DNA from: Methylobacterium terricola
Lineage (GTDB): Bacteria; Pseudomonadota; Alphaproteobacteria; Rhizobiales; Beijerinckiaceae
Length of the DNA stretch: 64,000 bases
Direction: 5' to 3'
Assembly: GCF_006151805.1 (NCBI RefSeq)
Contig: NZ_VDDA01000007.1
Location: forward strand, 62,001 to 126,000
Positions 56,667 to 64,000 of this stretch are shown here, piece by piece (the stretch's first letter is position 1; the number at the start of each line of letters is the position of its first letter). The position numbers and the translations under genes were made by a program. The notes beneath the pieces were generated by a model. That model worked only from the letters and a program-made list of their open reading frames with translations. It made no database searches and was not told the origin of the DNA.

Positions 56667-57170
56667 TCACTCGGCGGGCTTGGCGGCCGGCTTCGCCTTC
56701 GCGGGGACGGGCGCGACCTGCGCGAACTCGTCCGGGGCCTTGGTCCAGGTCTGCGAGCCGCACAGGATCTTCAGCATGCACCCGGAGATCGCCAGCTCGC
56801 TCGCGCTCTCGCGGCTGACCGAGACGTCGTAGATCTTGCCTTCCTCGGCATTGTAGATCTGGCCCTTGAAGGCGCCGTCCTCGGGCTTCAGCCCGTCCAT
56901 CAGGGTCAGGCCGATCACCGGGCGGCTGCGCTTCTTCGGGTCGGGATTCTTGATGTCGGTGCGCGGCTGGCCCTGGTCGTTCAGCGGCGTCTTCAGCCAC
57001 ACCACCTTGCCGCAGGCATGGGCCGCCCCCGGGCCGCACTTTTCGATCTTGATCTTGGCCCGGCCGTCCTCGGTGAGCCAGGTGCCCGAGGGGTCGCCGG
57101 CGGGGGCCGCGGCGGCGGCGCCCGCCGAGAGCAGGGAGGCGGCGAGGGTCGGGATCAGGATCGAGCGCAT
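56667..57170 (-). CDS. DUF2147 domain exported protein
   Basis: A 167-residue protein with a signal peptide (about 1-22) and a DUF2147 lipocalin-like domain: DPSGTWLTEDGRAKIKIEKC, GKVVWLKTP, PVIGLTLMDGLKPED and GKIYDVSVSRESASELAISG. The last ~20 residues are a Pro/Ala/Lys tail. Function of the family is unknown; members often sit near cell-envelope genes. It is convergent with the GST gene, 16 bases apart. Confidence 0.85.
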   Translation of the reverse strand: MRSILIPTLAASLLSAGAAAAAPAGDPSGTWLTEDGRAKIKIEKCGPGAAHACGKVVWLKTPLNDQGQPRTDIKNPDPKKRSRPVIGLTLMDGLKPEDGAFKGQIYNAEEGKIYDVSVSRESASELAISGCMLKILCGSQTWTKAPDEFAQVAPVPAKAKPAAKPAE

Positions 57171-57532
57171 GCTGGAGCCTCCTGGCTGTCCGCGGTCGGG
57201 CGCCCGGCAAGGGGCCGCCGGCGCGCGGAAGGGGATGAGCGACGCCGCCGCGGCGAACCGGACGGCGTGGCCGAAAGGTCACGTCGAAGCCAGGAAGCCC
57301 GAGCTTTGGGGCGATTTTTCGGCCGTGTTGCGGCGTGGCCGCAGCCAGCACCCCACCCATGCCGCCTTCCGCGCTTGAGGGGCGCCGGGACGGCCGCTAT
57401 AAGCCCGGCGCCGGACGTCCGCTCCAGGACCCGGCGCGCGGGCGCTCGCGCCCGGCTCCGCCGGACCTCAGGGTCCGGTGCCGCGCGGCCTCCCACCGCC
57501 CACGCCACCGCTATTCTTCGAACGGACGTCCC
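57171..57532. other. divergent region between DUF2147 gene and ndk
   Basis: About 360 bases without a supported gene. It carries the candidate ndk promoter and a GGCGCCGGG/CCCGGCGCC inverted repeat at 57381-57412 around it. Confidence 0.45.
57375..57403 (+). promoter_or_regulatory. candidate ndk promoter
   Basis: TTGAGG at 57375-57380 and TATAAG at 57398-57403 with a 17-base spacer. An inverted repeat GGCGCCGGG (57381-57389) with CCCGGCGCC (57404-57412) brackets the -10 element, so a regulator or hairpin could affect it. Confidence 0.5.
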
Positions 57533-57955
57533 ATGGCCACCGAGCGCACCTTCTCCATCCTGAAGCCCGACGTCACTGCCCGGAACCTCACCGGCGCGGT
57601 CAACGCCGTGATCGAGGAGGCGGGCCTGCGCATCGTCGCCCAGCGCCGCATCCGCATGTCGGACGCCCAGGCCAAGAAGTTCTACGAGGTCCACGCCGAG
57701 CGTCCGTTCTACGGCGAGCTCGTCGAGTTCATGACCTCGGGCCCGGTCGTGGTCCAGGTGCTCGAGGGCGAGAACGCCGTCGCCAAGTACCGTGAGGTGA
57801 TGGGCGCCACCAACCCGGCCCAGGCCGCCGACGGCACCATCCGCCAGAAGTTCGCGAAGTCGGTCGGCGAGAACACCGTCCACGGCTCCGACAGCCTCGA
57901 GAACGCCGGCATCGAGATCAAGCAGTTCTTCGACGACAAGGACATCGTCGGCTGA
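57533..57955 (+). CDS. ndk: nucleoside diphosphate kinase
   Basis: A 140-residue enzyme that balances nucleoside triphosphates using ATP. The phosphate-carrying His117 is in [19 protein letters not shown] at the start and [20 protein letters not shown] in the middle are invariant-type motifs. The length is standard. The ATG follows CGAACGGACGTCCC. A terminator lies 37 bases downstream. Confidence 0.95.
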   Translation: MATERTFSILKPDVTARNLTGAVNAVIEEAGLRIVAQRRIRMSDAQAKKFYEVHAERPFYGELVEFMTSGPVVVQVLEGENAVAKYREVMGATNPAQAADGTIRQKFAKSVGENTVHGSDSLENAGIEIKQFFDDKDIVG

Positions 57956-57991
57956 CGGTTTCCCGCTCGGGAAATCGCCGCTAGGCTACAG

Positions 57992-58020
57992 CCCTCGCCG
58001 CCGACGCGGCGGGGGTTTTT
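57992..58020 (+). terminator. intrinsic terminator of ndk
   Basis: Ten-bp stem CCCTCGCCGC with GCGGCGGGGG (one G-U pair), CGAC loop, followed by five T. Confidence 0.85.
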
Positions 58021-58039
58021 CCATTCAGGGGAGCGAGCG

Positions 58040-60130
58040 GTGACGGCGCAGCCACGGATCGAGCGGACGACGTCCACCTGCCCGCACGACTGCCCGTCGG
58101 TCTGCGCCCTCGAGGTCGAGGTGATCGACGGCGCGACCATCGGCCGGGTGCGCGGCAACCCGCGCCACAGCTATACGGCGGGCGTGGTCTGCGCCAAGGT
58201 CGCCCGCTACGCCGAGCGCATCCACCATCCCGACCGGCTGACCCAGCCCCTGATCCGCACCGGGCGCAAGGGCTCGGGCGAGTTCGCACCGATCGGCTGG
58301 GACGAGGCGCTCGACCGCGTCGCGGAGGAATTCCGCAAGGCCGAGGCCGCGCACGGGCCGCAAGCCGTCTGGCCCTACTACTATGCCGGCACGATGGGAC
58401 TGGTGATGCGCGACGGCATCAACCGCCTGCGCCACGCCAAGGGCTATTCCGGCCAGTTCTCGACCATCTGCACCACGCTCGCTTGGTCGGGCTACATCGC
58501 CGGCACCGGCCGCCTCGGCGGGGTCGACCCGCGCGAGATCGCCGAGAGCGACTGCGTGGTGATCTGGGGCACCAACCCGGTGCACACCCAGGTCAACCTG
58601 ATGACCCACGTCCAGGCCGCCCGCAAGAATCGCGGCGCGAAGGTGGTGGTGGTCGACATCTACGACAACCCGACCATGAAACAGGCCGACCTCGCCCTGC
58701 TGCTGCGGCCGGGGACCGACGGGGCGCTCGCCTGCGCGGTGATGCACGTGCTGTTCCGCGACGGGCTCGCCGACCGCGACTACATGGCCCGCTACACCGA
58801 CTGCCCGGCGGAGCTGGAAGCTCACCTGACGAGCCGCGACCCCGCCTGGGCCGCCGCCATCACCGGCCTCACGGTCGAGGAGATCGAGCGTTTCGCCCAT
58901 CTCGTGGGTCGGACGCGGAACACCTTCTTCCGCCTCGGCTACGGCTTCGCCCGCAGCCGCAACGGCGCCGCCAACATGCACGCCGCGCTCTGCATCCCGG
59001 CGGTGACCGGCGCCTGGCAGCATCGCGGCGGCGGCGCCTTCCACTCGAACAGCGGCGTGTTCGGCCTCGACAAGCGCCTGATCGAGGGGCTCGACGCAGT
59101 GCGGCCGGGCACCCGGATGCTCGACCAGTCGCAGATCGGCCGGGTGCTCACCGGCGACCGGCAAGCGCTGCACCACGGCCCGCCGGTCACCGCGATGCTG
59201 ATCCAGAACACCAACCCGGTCTCGGTCGCCCCCGAGCAGGAACTGGTGAAGCGGGGATTTGCCCGCGAGGACCTGTTCGTCTGCGTCCACGAGCAGTTCA
59301 TGACCGAGACCGCCCGGATGGCCGATCTCGTCCTGCCGGCCACGATGTTCCTGGAGCACGACGACCTCTATACCGGCGGCGGCCAGCAGCACATCCAGCT
59401 CGGCCTCAAGCGCATCGATCCGCCGTCCCTGTGCCGGTCGAACCACGAGGTGATCGTGGCCTTGGCCGAGCGTCTCGGCGCTGAGCATCCGGGTTTTTCC
59501 ATGACCCCGCGCGAGCTGATCGACGCGACGCTCAAGGCCTCGCGCCGCGGCAGCCTGGCGGAGATGGAGGAGGAGGGCTTCCTCGACGTCCAGCCGCCCT
59601 TCGAGCGCGCCCACTTCCTCGACGGCTTCGCCCATCCCGACCGGCGGTTCCGCTTCCGGCCCGACTGGGCGACCGTGCCGGTCGCGAAGGACGGCCCGCG
59701 CGGACCGGCGATGCCGCCGCTCCCCGACCATTGGGAGGCGCCGCTGATGACGGCGACAGTGGAGCACCCGTTCCGCCTCGCCACCAGCCCGGCGCGCAAC
59801 TTCCTCAATTCGAGCTTCACCGAGACCCCGACCTCGCTCGCCAAGGAGCGCCATCCGACGGTGATGATCCACCCGGAGGATGCCGAACCGCTCGGGATCG
59901 GCGAGGGGGCCTGGGTGCGCCTCACCAACGCGCTCGGCGCCGTCACCCTGCGGGCGACCTTGTTTCCGGGCCTGCGCCGCGGGGTGCTGATCGCCGAATC
60001 GATCTGGCCCAACGACGCCTATCCGGACGGGCGCGGCATCAACACCCTCACCGGGGCCGATGCGGCGGCTCCGTTCGGCGGCGCCGCCTTCCACGACAAC
60101 CGGGTGGCGATCGCGGTGCTGCCGCAATAG
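58040..60130 (+). CDS. molybdopterin (bis-MGD) oxidoreductase
   Basis: A 696-residue enzyme of the DMSO-reductase superfamily. A 4Fe-4S site at the N-terminus is formed by Cys14, Cys18, Cys22 and Cys51 (TCPHDCPSVCALEV and GVVCAKVARY). The cofactor-binding regions include GTNPVHTQVN, NTNPVSVAPEQ and DLVLPATMFLEH. No selenocysteine is encoded. There is no signal peptide, so it is cytoplasmic. Members of this group include formate dehydrogenase-like and YoaE-like enzymes; substrate cannot be assigned. GTG start at 58040 with GGGGAG upstream. It needs molybdate, and modA is at 10.5 kb. Confidence 0.85.
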   Translation: MTAQPRIERTTSTCPHDCPSVCALEVEVIDGATIGRVRGNPRHSYTAGVVCAKVARYAERIHHPDRLTQPLIRTGRKGSGEFAPIGWDEALDRVAEEFRKAEAAHGPQAVWPYYYAGTMGLVMRDGINRLRHAKGYSGQFSTICTTLAWSGYIAGTGRLGGVDPREIAESDCVVIWGTNPVHTQVNLMTHVQAARKNRGAKVVVVDIYDNPTMKQADLALLLRPGTDGALACAVMHVLFRDGLADRDYMARYTDCPAELEAHLTSRDPAWAAAITGLTVEEIERFAHLVGRTRNTFFRLGYGFARSRNGAANMHAALCIPAVTGAWQHRGGGAFHSNSGVFGLDKRLIEGLDAVRPGTRMLDQSQIGRVLTGDRQALHHGPPVTAMLIQNTNPVSVAPEQELVKRGFAREDLFVCVHEQFMTETARMADLVLPATMFLEHDDLYTGGGQQHIQLGLKRIDPPSLCRSNHEVIVALAERLGAEHPGFSMTPRELIDATLKASRRGSLAEMEEEGFLDVQPPFERAHFLDGFAHPDRRFRFRPDWATVPVAKDGPRGPAMPPLPDHWEAPLMTATVEHPFRLATSPARNFLNSSFTETPTSLAKERHPTVMIHPEDAEPLGIGEGAWVRLTNALGAVTLRATLFPGLRRGVLIAESIWPNDAYPDGRGINTLTGADAAAPFGGAAFHDNRVAIAVLPQ

Positions 60131-60160
60131 CCGGGAGCGGCGTTTCCCCTGCCGGTGTGG

Positions 60161-60184
60161 CCCGCCCGCCCTTGTGCGGGCGGG
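60161..60184 (+). terminator. hairpin after the oxidoreductase gene
   Basis: Nine-bp stem CCCGCCCGC with GCGGGCGGG, followed by GAGTTT. A probable weak terminator 30 bases after the stop. Confidence 0.6.
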
Positions 60185-60243
60185 GAGTTTCGGCGTCCAA
60201 CGGTCGAGCTTGACGACAAGCAGCCCAACGGACCTCTTCTCCC

Positions 60244-60600
60244 ATGCGTCTCCGCACCCTCCTCGCCGCCGGTGTCCTCGCGCTCGGCGCTACCGCGGCC
60301 CTCGCCGGCGCGTCCTCGTCGCAGCTCGAAGCCTACCAGCCCGATCCGTCGCTGCGCACCGCGCCCAAGTCGGACCTCGAGGCCCGGGTGCGCCGCGCCT
60401 GCACCGTCGTCCAGGCCCGGCTCCAGAACAGCGCCGAGACCAGCGTCGAGCGCCCCTGCGGCTGCTACGCCAAGGCCACCCTGCGTGCGCTAGACGCCTC
60501 CGAGATCGAGGCCTACCGCGCCACCGGCTACTTCAACGATTCGGCCCGCGCGAAGGCCCTCGGCGCCATCGACAGCTGCAAGCTGCAGCGCCCGGTCTGA
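60244..60600 (+). CDS. small secreted protein, unknown function
   Basis: A 118-residue protein with a signal peptide (hydrophobic 5-21, ALA cleavage). The mature part has four cysteines, in RRACTVVQAR, ERPCGCYAKA and DSCKLQ, and a helical C-terminal half with SEIEAYRATGYFNDSARAKA. It is probably a periplasmic, disulfide-bonded protein; I know no named family. It follows the oxidoreductase by 113 bases behind a terminator-like hairpin. Confidence 0.7.
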   Translation: MRLRTLLAAGVLALGATAALAGASSSQLEAYQPDPSLRTAPKSDLEARVRRACTVVQARLQNSAETSVERPCGCYAKATLRALDASEIEAYRATGYFNDSARAKALGAIDSCKLQRPV

Positions 60601-60681
60601 GCGGGGCGAGGCGGCGGGCCTGACGCCCGACCGGCCGTCGACGCCCATTCGCCTCTCTGGCGACGATCCTGCCGCTCTCGG

Positions 60682-60720
60682 CGTCATGCCGGGGCCGCGC
60701 AAGCGGAGCCCGGCATGACG
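60682..60720. repeat. REP-like hairpin, copy 2
   Basis: Arms CGTCATGCCGGG and CCCGGCATGACG around GCCGCGCAAGCGGAG. The core GGGGCCGCGC, A, GCGGAGCCC is shared with the element at 25896-25938. It lies between convergent genes. Confidence 0.7.
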
Positions 60721-60752
60721 CGGAGGGTTGGCAGAACCGTCGCGTGAACCAC

Positions 60753-61190
60753 CTAGAGCCGCGCCCGCGCGCTGCGCGGCGTCGACAGCAACAAGTGCGT
60801 CTCCGAGGTAGTCACGCCCGGCACCAAGCGCACCCGCCGCAAGAGTTCGTCCAGCTCCGGCAAGCTGCCGGCGGACAGCTCCACGACGATGTCCCAGGTG
60901 CCGACCGTCGTGTGGACCGAGGTGATCTCGGCGAACCCCTTCAGGGCGTCGATGACGTCGCCGGCCCGGCGTCCCTCGACGGCGATCAGGGTGATCGCCC
61001 GCACCGCCGCGGCCTGCGCATCCGCCCGCAGCACCACCGTGTAGCCGATGATCTCGCCGTCGCGTTCGAGCCGGTCGAGCCGTGCCCGAACGGTGGCGCG
61101 CGACACCTTGAGGATCGCCGCCAGGTCCGAGATCGGGCGCCGGCAATCGTGCCGCAGCAGAGTGACGAGGGCCTGATCGAGCGCGTCCAT
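60753..61190 (-). CDS. Lrp/AsnC family regulator of arginine catabolism
   Basis: A 145-residue regulator. The winged HTH has DALDQALVTLLRHDCRRPIS and VSRATVRARLDRLERDGEII; the C-terminal RAM/ligand domain spans about 70-140 with DIVVELSAGSLPELDELLRR. The ATG at 61190 has GGGAG six bases upstream; a TTG at 61247 and ATG at 61205 are less likely. It is divergent from the arginase gene and probably responds to arginine, ornithine or another amino acid. A pair of direct repeats in the intervening DNA may be its site. Confidence 0.88.
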   Translation of the reverse strand: MDALDQALVTLLRHDCRRPISDLAAILKVSRATVRARLDRLERDGEIIGYTVVLRADAQAAAVRAITLIAVEGRRAGDVIDALKGFAEITSVHTTVGTWDIVVELSAGSLPELDELLRRVRLVPGVTTSETHLLLSTPRSARARL

Positions 61191-61226
61191 CTCAGGCTCC
61201 CGCATTCCGGTCCTGTCGCCGCCATT

Positions 61227-61257
61227 TTGCGCGATGATACGTTCCAAATTGCGCGAT
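61227..61257. promoter_or_regulatory. direct repeats TTGCGCGAT, candidate operator
   Basis: TTGCGCGAT at 61227-61235 and 61249-61257, start to start 22 bases, two helical turns. They lie between the divergent Lrp-type gene and arginase, so a multimeric Lrp protein could bind both faces together. Confidence 0.55.
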
Positions 61258-61360
61258 CCGGCTGAAAAATCGATCAGGTTACCGGATTCAGAGTGACGCA
61301 GCCGGTTGCTACCGTGGCCTGGGTCGAAGGCCAGGGTCGAAGGCAGGCGGGAGCGCGTCG

Positions 61361-62293
61361 GTGAAGCATCCGGAATCCTGCATCCTGGTCGGCGCCCCGG
61401 TGCAGTCGGGCACGAACCGACTCGGCTGCGACATGGGGCCGAGCGCCTATCGGGCGGCGGGCCTCGGCGACGCGATCCGCGACCTCGGGATCGCCGTCGA
61501 GGATGCCGGCACCGTCGCCCCCGAATCCTTCGCGGCGCCGCCGCACCCGAATCGCGCGATCCACCATCTCGCCGAGACCGCGGGTTGGACCCTGGCGCTC
61601 GCCGCGGCCGCCTTCCGGCATAGCGAGGCTGCGCGGCCGATCTTCCTCGGCGGCGATCACAGCCTCTCGGCCGGCACGGTAGCCGGCATGGCGCTCCGGG
61701 CGCGGGCGGAGGGGCGGCCCTTGTTCCTGCTCTGGCTCGACGCGCATGCCGACCTCCATACCCTCGACACGACGACGAGCGGCAACCTGCACGGTGTTCC
61801 GCTGGCCTATCTCACCGGCCGACCGGGCTTCGAGGGCTACTTCCCGCCGCTCGCCGCCGCGCTCGATCCGGCCCGGATCTGCATGATCGGTCTGCGCAGC
61901 GTCGATCCGGCCGAGCGCGCGGTCCTGGCCGGCGGCGGCACCCGGGTGCACGACATGCGCGACATCGACGAGACCGGCATCGTCGCCCCCTTGCGCGACT
62001 TCCTCGGCGCGGTGAGGGCGGCGGACGGCCTGCTCCATGTCAGCCTCGACGTCGACTTCCTCGATCCCGGCATCGCGCCGGGCGTCGGCACCACCGTGCC
62101 GGGCGGAGCCACCTTCCGGGAGGCCCACCTGATCATGGAGCTGCTGCACGATTCCGGGCTGGTGCGCAGCCTCGACCTCGTCGAGCTCAACCCCTTCCTC
62201 GACGAGCGCGGCCGCACCGCCCTGCTGATGACCGACCTCGCCGCCAGCCTGTTCGGCCGCCGCATCCTCGACCGACCGACACGGAGCTTCTAG
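61361..62293 (+). CDS. rocF: arginase
   Basis: A 310-residue manganese hydrolase converting arginine to ornithine and urea. Ligand motifs are present in order: His100 in LGGDHS, Asp127, His129 and Asp131 in LDAHADLH, and Asp230 and Asp232 in SLDVDFLDP. The loops near HGVPLAYL and VPGGATFREAHLIM are typical of arginase. The GTG start at 61361 is supported by GCGGGAG. The next gene starts immediately after its stop. With the cyclodeaminase it turns arginine into proline, recovering nitrogen as urea and ammonia. Confidence 0.93.
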   Translation: MKHPESCILVGAPVQSGTNRLGCDMGPSAYRAAGLGDAIRDLGIAVEDAGTVAPESFAAPPHPNRAIHHLAETAGWTLALAAAAFRHSEAARPIFLGGDHSLSAGTVAGMALRARAEGRPLFLLWLDAHADLHTLDTTTSGNLHGVPLAYLTGRPGFEGYFPPLAAALDPARICMIGLRSVDPAERAVLAGGGTRVHDMRDIDETGIVAPLRDFLGAVRAADGLLHVSLDVDFLDPGIAPGVGTTVPGGATFREAHLIMELLHDSGLVRSLDLVELNPFLDERGRTALLMTDLAASLFGRRILDRPTRSF

Positions 62294-63346
62294 ATGCCGG
62301 CCCTCAACGTCGTCCCGTTCGTCAGCGTCGACAACATGATGCGCCTCGTCCACGCGGTCGGGATCGAGGCGATGCTGACGCGGCTGGCCGCCGCCATCGC
62401 GGAGGACTTCTCGCGGTGGGAGGCCTTCCAGAAGACGCCGCGCATCGCCGCCCACAGCGCGGAGGGCGTCATCGAGCTGATGCCGACCAGCGACGGGACG
62501 ACCTACGGCTTCAAATACGTCAACGGCCACCCGAAGAACGCCGCCGGCGGGCGCCAGACCGTCACCGCCTTCGGGGTGCTGGCCGATGTCGGTAACGGCT
62601 ATCCGGTGCTGATCAGCGAGATGACGCTCCTCACGGCCCTGCGCACCGCCGCCACCTCGGCGCTCGCCGCGCGAGCCCTCGCACGGCCGGGCTCGCGCAC
62701 CATGGCGTTGATCGGCAACGGCGCCCAGGCCGAGTTCCAGGCCCTGGCCTTCCGGGCGCTCCTCGGGGTCGACACGTTGCGCCTCCACGACATCGACCCG
62801 GCGGCGACGCGCAAATGCCTGCGCAACCTCGCCGGCCTCGGCTTCGACCTGACGGCCTGCGCCAGCACCGAGGAGGCGGTCCGCGGCGTCGACATCATCA
62901 CGACGGTGACGGCGGACAAGCGCAACGCCGTGATCCTCGGCGACAACCGGGTCGGGGAGGGGGTACATATCAACGCCGTCGGCGGCGACTGCCCGGGCAA
63001 GACCGAGCTCGCCCCCGCGCTGCTGACCCGCGCCGCCCTCTTCGTCGAATACGAGCCGCAGACCCGCATCGAGGGCGAGATCCAGCAGCTCGCCCCGGAC
63101 CACCCGGTCACCGAGCTGTGGCGGGTCCTCGCCGGCGCGGCGCCGGGGCGCATCAGCGCGCGGCAGGTCACGGTGTTCGACTCGGTCGGCTTCGCGATCG
63201 AGGACTTCTCCGCGTTGCGCACCGTGCGCGACCTGCTGGCCGAGCACCCGTACTACGACGACCTCGACCTCCTCGCCGATCCGGACGACCCGCGCGACCT
63301 GTTCGGCATGCTGCAGCGGGCGCGGCCGCCGCGCCTGGTCGCATAA
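62294..63346 (+). CDS. ornithine cyclodeaminase
   Basis: A 350-residue NAD-dependent enzyme of the mu-crystallin family, converting ornithine to proline and ammonia. The substrate-binding Lys74 lies in GFKYVNGHPKN. The dinucleotide fold has LIGNGAQAEFQALAF, VRGVDIITTVTADK and GVHINAVGGDCPGKTEL. The C-terminal TVFDSVGFAIEDF holds the catalytic Asp. The ATG follows the arginase stop directly (TAGATG), so they are one operon. The long form (350 residues) is the standard ornithine cyclodeaminase length. Confidence 0.95.
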   Translation: MPALNVVPFVSVDNMMRLVHAVGIEAMLTRLAAAIAEDFSRWEAFQKTPRIAAHSAEGVIELMPTSDGTTYGFKYVNGHPKNAAGGRQTVTAFGVLADVGNGYPVLISEMTLLTALRTAATSALAARALARPGSRTMALIGNGAQAEFQALAFRALLGVDTLRLHDIDPAATRKCLRNLAGLGFDLTACASTEEAVRGVDIITTVTADKRNAVILGDNRVGEGVHINAVGGDCPGKTELAPALLTRAALFVEYEPQTRIEGEIQQLAPDHPVTELWRVLAGAAPGRISARQVTVFDSVGFAIEDFSALRTVRDLLAEHPYYDDLDLLADPDDPRDLFGMLQRARPPRLVA

Positions 63347-63851
63347 ACCGCCCCCCGCACGATCACCCGCCGCGGCGGCGAATACGTCTCGCAACTTGTC
63401 AGGCCTGAAGCCACGTCCTGCAGGCATGAGGATGCAGTGAGGCTCGGGACCTCATCGTCGGATGGTCCCGGGATTGTTCGACGCCTCCCGGGCGAATGTG
63501 TCCTGCTGCGGCAACGGCAATCGATGCCTCGGGAGGACGTGGGATCTCTTCGTCGCCGCGGTGATCCGGAGACCGAACGAGCAGGGAATTCATGCCCCGC
63601 GGCGGCACCGTCCCACGGCGATGCCGACCCCGGCCGGTGGGAGATTGTACACAGGCCTTCCCCAAGGAAATTACCTACGCATTTTCCGACTACCTTGCGT
63701 AAGGTCTTGTACCGGATCCATTTTCGGAAATCGCTTTGGTTAACAGCGACCTACGTATCCCATCGGGGCTATCGACACGTTCCGGGTCATCTGGCATCTC
63801 AAGTCCTGCGAACGGGACGCGGCAATAATCCCGGAGATGAGGATGGCTCCG
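63347..63851. other. gene-free interval upstream of the double-Gly peptide
   Basis: About 505 bases. From about 63640 it becomes AT-richer, with TACGCA/TGCGTA inverted motifs near 63675-63700, so it probably holds the peptide promoter. No other gene is supported. Confidence 0.45.
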
Positions 63852-63995
63852 ATGAAGAAGCTCGATGTCAAGACCCTCGCCACCGTCGCCGGCGGCACGA
63901 TCTGTGGCGGCATCTCGGTCTCCCACTCGGCCTCGGTCTGCCTGCCGGCGCCCTGCGCCCCGACCCCGTGCAGCACCAAGTCGAAGAAGTGCTGA
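63852..63995 (+). CDS. double-glycine leader, Cys-rich small peptide (candidate RiPP/bacteriocin precursor)
   Basis: A 47-residue peptide too short for ordinary ORF calling. The N-terminal leader MKKLDVKTLATVAGG ends in Gly-Gly (14-15) with the hydrophobic pattern typical of leaders cut by C39-type export peptidases. The core (16-47) opens TICGGISVSHSA and contains five cysteines (18, 30, 35, 40 and 47), with a Pro-rich CLPAPCAPTPC stretch and a basic end. Two in-frame ATGs upstream (63837, 63843) are alternatives; GAGG at 63839-63842 favours 63852. It ends five bases before the window edge. Maturation or export genes should follow outside. Function inferred from architecture only. Confidence 0.65.
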   Translation: MKKLDVKTLATVAGGTICGGISVSHSASVCLPAPCAPTPCSTKSKKC

Positions 63996-64000
63996 GCCGC

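Overview
The window looks like chromosome of a high-GC alphaproteobacterium, most likely a Methylobacterium or close relative in the Hyphomicrobiales. This rests on the very GC-rich coding sequence, the large Hyphomicrobiales-type porin at 53.4 kb, an alphaproteobacterial RpoH-like promoter in front of htpG, and several small secreted proteins of a type common in that group. Genus is an inference. I see no rRNA, tRNA, CRISPR array, phage or intact insertion sequence. The region is mostly core and housekeeping genes mixed with single-gene accessory functions.

Layout. 0-4.5 kb: a small secreted protein, a 3-oxoadipyl-CoA thiolase (pcaF), an XRE regulator fused to a shikimate-kinase-like domain (BzdR/BoxR type), and arabinose-5-phosphate isomerase (kdsD). 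4.5-10.4 kb, minus strand: SnoaL-like protein, FMN reductase, chemoreceptor with a small membrane-protein partner, an orphan TRAP transporter pair (dctQM without dctP) and a glutathione transferase. 10.5-14.3 kb: modA alone, an N-terminal remnant of a proline-racemase-family gene, a beta-carbonic anhydrase, a Cys-rich peptide and a diguanylate cyclase. 15-21.2 kb: manC, a Bcr/CflA-type efflux protein, a DoxX protein, a PAS protein with an unusual N-terminal domain, and a NarL-type response regulator. 21.5-29.7 kb: a phosphonate-type binding protein, an AlgX-like SGNH protein, MATE efflux, MaoC hydratase, a sugar O-acetyltransferase, htpG and a Crp/Fnr regulator.

30-34.3 kb is a compact iron-signalling unit: ECF sigma factor, FecR-like anti-sigma and a TonB-dependent receptor with a signalling domain. 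34.4-43.8 kb is largely housekeeping: soluble lytic transglycosylase, dapA, smpB, an MsbA-like exporter coupled to an EamA transporter, a phosphatase, a GNAT and ppa. 44-52.4 kb has a double cold-shock-domain protein, SelO, a peptide-type binding protein and a large histidine kinase. 52.4-55.4 kb carries the porin behind a strikingly AT-rich leader with a 60-bp inverted repeat, and a possible antisense-strand small RNA after it. 56-60.6 kb: GST, DUF2147, ndk, a molybdopterin oxidoreductase and a secreted protein.

The last 3.3 kb holds an arginine-to-proline catabolic pair (arginase and ornithine cyclodeaminase) with a divergent Lrp-type regulator. At the right edge is a 47-residue peptide with a double-glycine leader and a Cys-rich core, which looks like a ribosomally made, exported and probably modified peptide (RiPP/bacteriocin-like). 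It is the best candidate here for an undescribed system, but its partner genes would lie beyond the window.

Several intergenic structured repeats were found. One is a ~121-bp element present twice in opposite orientation whose central hairpin shows two compensatory base-pair changes. A REP-like family with a shared core is also present twice.
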